Shown here: piece by piece, positions 24,682 to 25,625 of the stretch | Layout of the letters: every line of letters starts with the position of its first letter | How positions within the stretch are numbered: position 1 is the stretch's first letter | From: JAGVPT01 sp049578505 | Lineage (GTDB): Bacteria; Bacteroidota; Ignavibacteria; UBA10030; UBA8401 | Assembly (NCBI GenBank): GCA_049578505.1 | Contig: JBAUMC010000037.1 | Location: forward strand, 1-25,625 | Length of the DNA stretch: 25,625 bases | Direction: 5' to 3' | The notes under the pieces: model-generated | What the model saw: only the letters and a program-made list of their open reading frames with translations | What the model was told of the DNA's origin: nothing | Databases searched by the model: none | Translations under genes and position numbers: made by a program

Positions 24682-24688
24682 TGCCCCG
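24653..24688 (-). terminator. Rho-independent terminator after the T9SS-tail protein gene
   Basis: A perfect 10-bp stem (24665-24674 with 24679-24688; minus strand CGGGGCATTT / AAATGCCCCG) closes a 4-nt loop. It begins 12 nt after the stop codon of the upstream gene. A run of five T (24653-24657) follows the stem after 7 nt, so the U-tract is displaced, but the hairpin is GC-rich and well placed. It separates the partial gene at the right edge from the receptor operon. Confidence 0.75.
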
Positions 24689-24699
24689 CCCTATGGATA

Positions 24700-25625
24700 T
24701 TACTTCAGGAGGAGCATTTTTTTCACAACTGCAAACTGGCCAGCCTGGAGTCGGTAGAAGTAGACACCGCTGCTCAGAACTGAACCGGCACTATTACGGC
24801 CGTCCCACGTAACAGAGTATTGTCCGGCAGCCACGGGCGCGTTGACCAGCGTCCGCACTTCCTGTCCAAGAACATTGTAAATAATCAGAGATACCAATCC
24901 GTCTTTTGGAACACTGTAGTTAATCTTTGTTGACGGGTTAAACGGATTCGGATAATTGTTTGAAAGATCAAAGATGTGAGGTGTATTCGCGCCCGCAGCT
25001 TTGACCCCGGTTGTAGAAGCAATCTTCTCGACATCCAGGTCGTCAAAATAAACGGTCCCGACAAATGTCGAGTAAACATGCAACCGTGTTTCCATTGCAA
25101 CAACGCCGGTTGGAATCAGGAGATCGAGCGAATACTGGGTCCAATCGAAGGAGGTGACGGACGGGAATACAAATTGATAGTCCGCTCCCTGCGTATTATA
25201 TCCGTCGTTGTTGCCGTACTTTGCAGACCATTGCGGTGTAATTCCAACCGACCATGTTGTCGGATTTTTTGCCGCCGAATCAGGGACTAATCCGCTTGCC
25301 TTGATCCATACGGTTACACGCACACTGTCGCCAGCATGAATTGTCCCTTGATCGACATTGCCAAACGGAATTAATTTTGTCCCAACATAACCGTCATGAG
25401 CTGCTCGCCCGGCCGGCATGTTGAACATGAGAGAGTGTGTGCCCGAATGTGCTGTTGAACTCGTTACTCGCGTGTTCTCAAACCCATTTGACAACAATGC
25501 ATCGTTCCCTCCGTTCGGCGGCAACCAGTAATACCAGCCCGTTGGCACGCCTACCGATGTATTCCAATCCTGTCCTGCCCAATTCCCTCCTCGTCCTGTG
25601 AACAGAAAATCATCCGCCCATACCG
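24700..25625 (-). CDS. Secreted protein with CBM4/9-like domain and T9SS sorting tail, 5'-truncated
   Basis: The frame is open from the right edge, so the N-terminus is missing; about 307 residues remain. A GTG at 25548 is only an internal codon, since the frame continues upstream as D-D-F-L-F-T-G-R-G-G-N-W. The visible part has a beta-sandwich like CBM4/9 or galactose-binding domains (H-S-G-T-H-S-L-M-F-N; D-S-V-R-V-T-V-W-I-K-A-S-G; V-Y-F-D-D-L-D-V-E-K). The last ~85 residues form a type A T9SS sorting domain (N-N-Y-P-N-P-F-N-P-S-T-K-I to V-K-K-M-L-L-L-K), closely related to that of the 1054-residue protein. It is therefore exported to or beyond the cell surface and probably binds a glycan. 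It ends at the terminator and appears to be a separate transcription unit. Confidence 0.82.
   Translation of the reverse strand, partial: VWADDFLFTGRGGNWAGQDWNTSVGVPTGWYYWLPPNGGNDALLSNGFENTRVTSSTAHSGTHSLMFNMPAGRAAHDGYVGTKLIPFGNVDQGTIHAGDSVRVTVWIKASGLVPDSAAKNPTTWSVGITPQWSAKYGNNDGYNTQGADYQFVFPSVTSFDWTQYSLDLLIPTGVVAMETRLHVYSTFVGTVYFDDLDVEKIASTTGVKAAGANTPHIFDLSNNYPNPFNPSTKINYSVPKDGLVSLIIYNVLGQEVRTLVNAPVAAGQYSVTWDGRNSAGSVLSSGVYFYRLQAGQFAVVKKMLLLK

Noticed and set aside
25471..25548. GTG at 25548 as the start of the right-edge gene
   Set aside because: The frame stays open to the window end and the upstream residues continue the same domain style, so the gene is truncated rather than starting here.

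Overview
The window is a dense run of genes that all read on the minus strand. It looks like a saccharide-utilisation locus from a member of the Bacteroidota/Chlorobi side of the FCB group, most like Ignavibacteria or Kryptonia-type lineages. The support is C-terminal sorting domains of the type IX secretion system (T9SS) in the form NFPNPFNPSTTI...KKMILLR, a PorV/PorQ-family outer-membrane protein, a TonB-dependent receptor with an N-terminal carboxypeptidase-regulatory-like domain, weak Shine-Dalgarno sites, and roughly 50% GC. The phylum is an inference; Calditrichota, KSB1 or Marinimicrobia relatives use similar parts.

Layout in the direction of transcription (right to left): (a) 25625-24700, the 3' end of a secreted protein with a carbohydrate-binding-like domain and a T9SS tail, ended by a strong hairpin at 24665-24688. 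(b) 24607-12953, an envelope and transport block: TonB-dependent receptor, a 1079-residue secreted protein with Ca-loop-like and fibronectin III-like segments, a PorV/PorQ-type barrel, a SurA/PpiC-like periplasmic foldase, a sugar-binding lipoprotein and two ABC sugar permeases. Gaps are 49 nt or less, or the genes overlap. (c) a 200-nt spacer, 12952-12753, that may carry a 19-codon ORF ending on the next start codon. (d) 12752-3651, a catabolic block: secreted GH94-like six-hairpin protein, medium-chain Zn dehydrogenase, PfkB sugar kinase, secreted six-hairpin protein, and a 1054-residue secreted multidomain protein with a T9SS tail; the last four are chained by 4-nt ATGA overlaps. (e) 3604-1, cytoplasmic GH2 beta-mannosidase and a GH130 mannoside phosphorylase/hydrolase cut by the window edge.

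Working model (inference): surface and T9SS-exported proteins bind and trim a beta-mannose-containing glycan, the TonB-dependent receptor brings oligosaccharides into the periplasm, the binding protein and permeases carry them into the cytoplasm using an ATPase encoded elsewhere, and GH2 plus GH130 cleave them to mannose and mannose-1-phosphate. The dehydrogenase and kinase suggest a polyol or ketose is also produced. The interesting point is that a SusC-like outer-membrane receptor shares one operon-like array with a binding-protein-dependent ABC importer, while no SusD-like lipoprotein is visible; a large Ca-loop protein of unknown function sits where SusD would be expected.

No RNA genes, insertion sequences, CRISPR arrays or plus-strand genes could be supported. 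No stretch over 300 nt lacks a gene.
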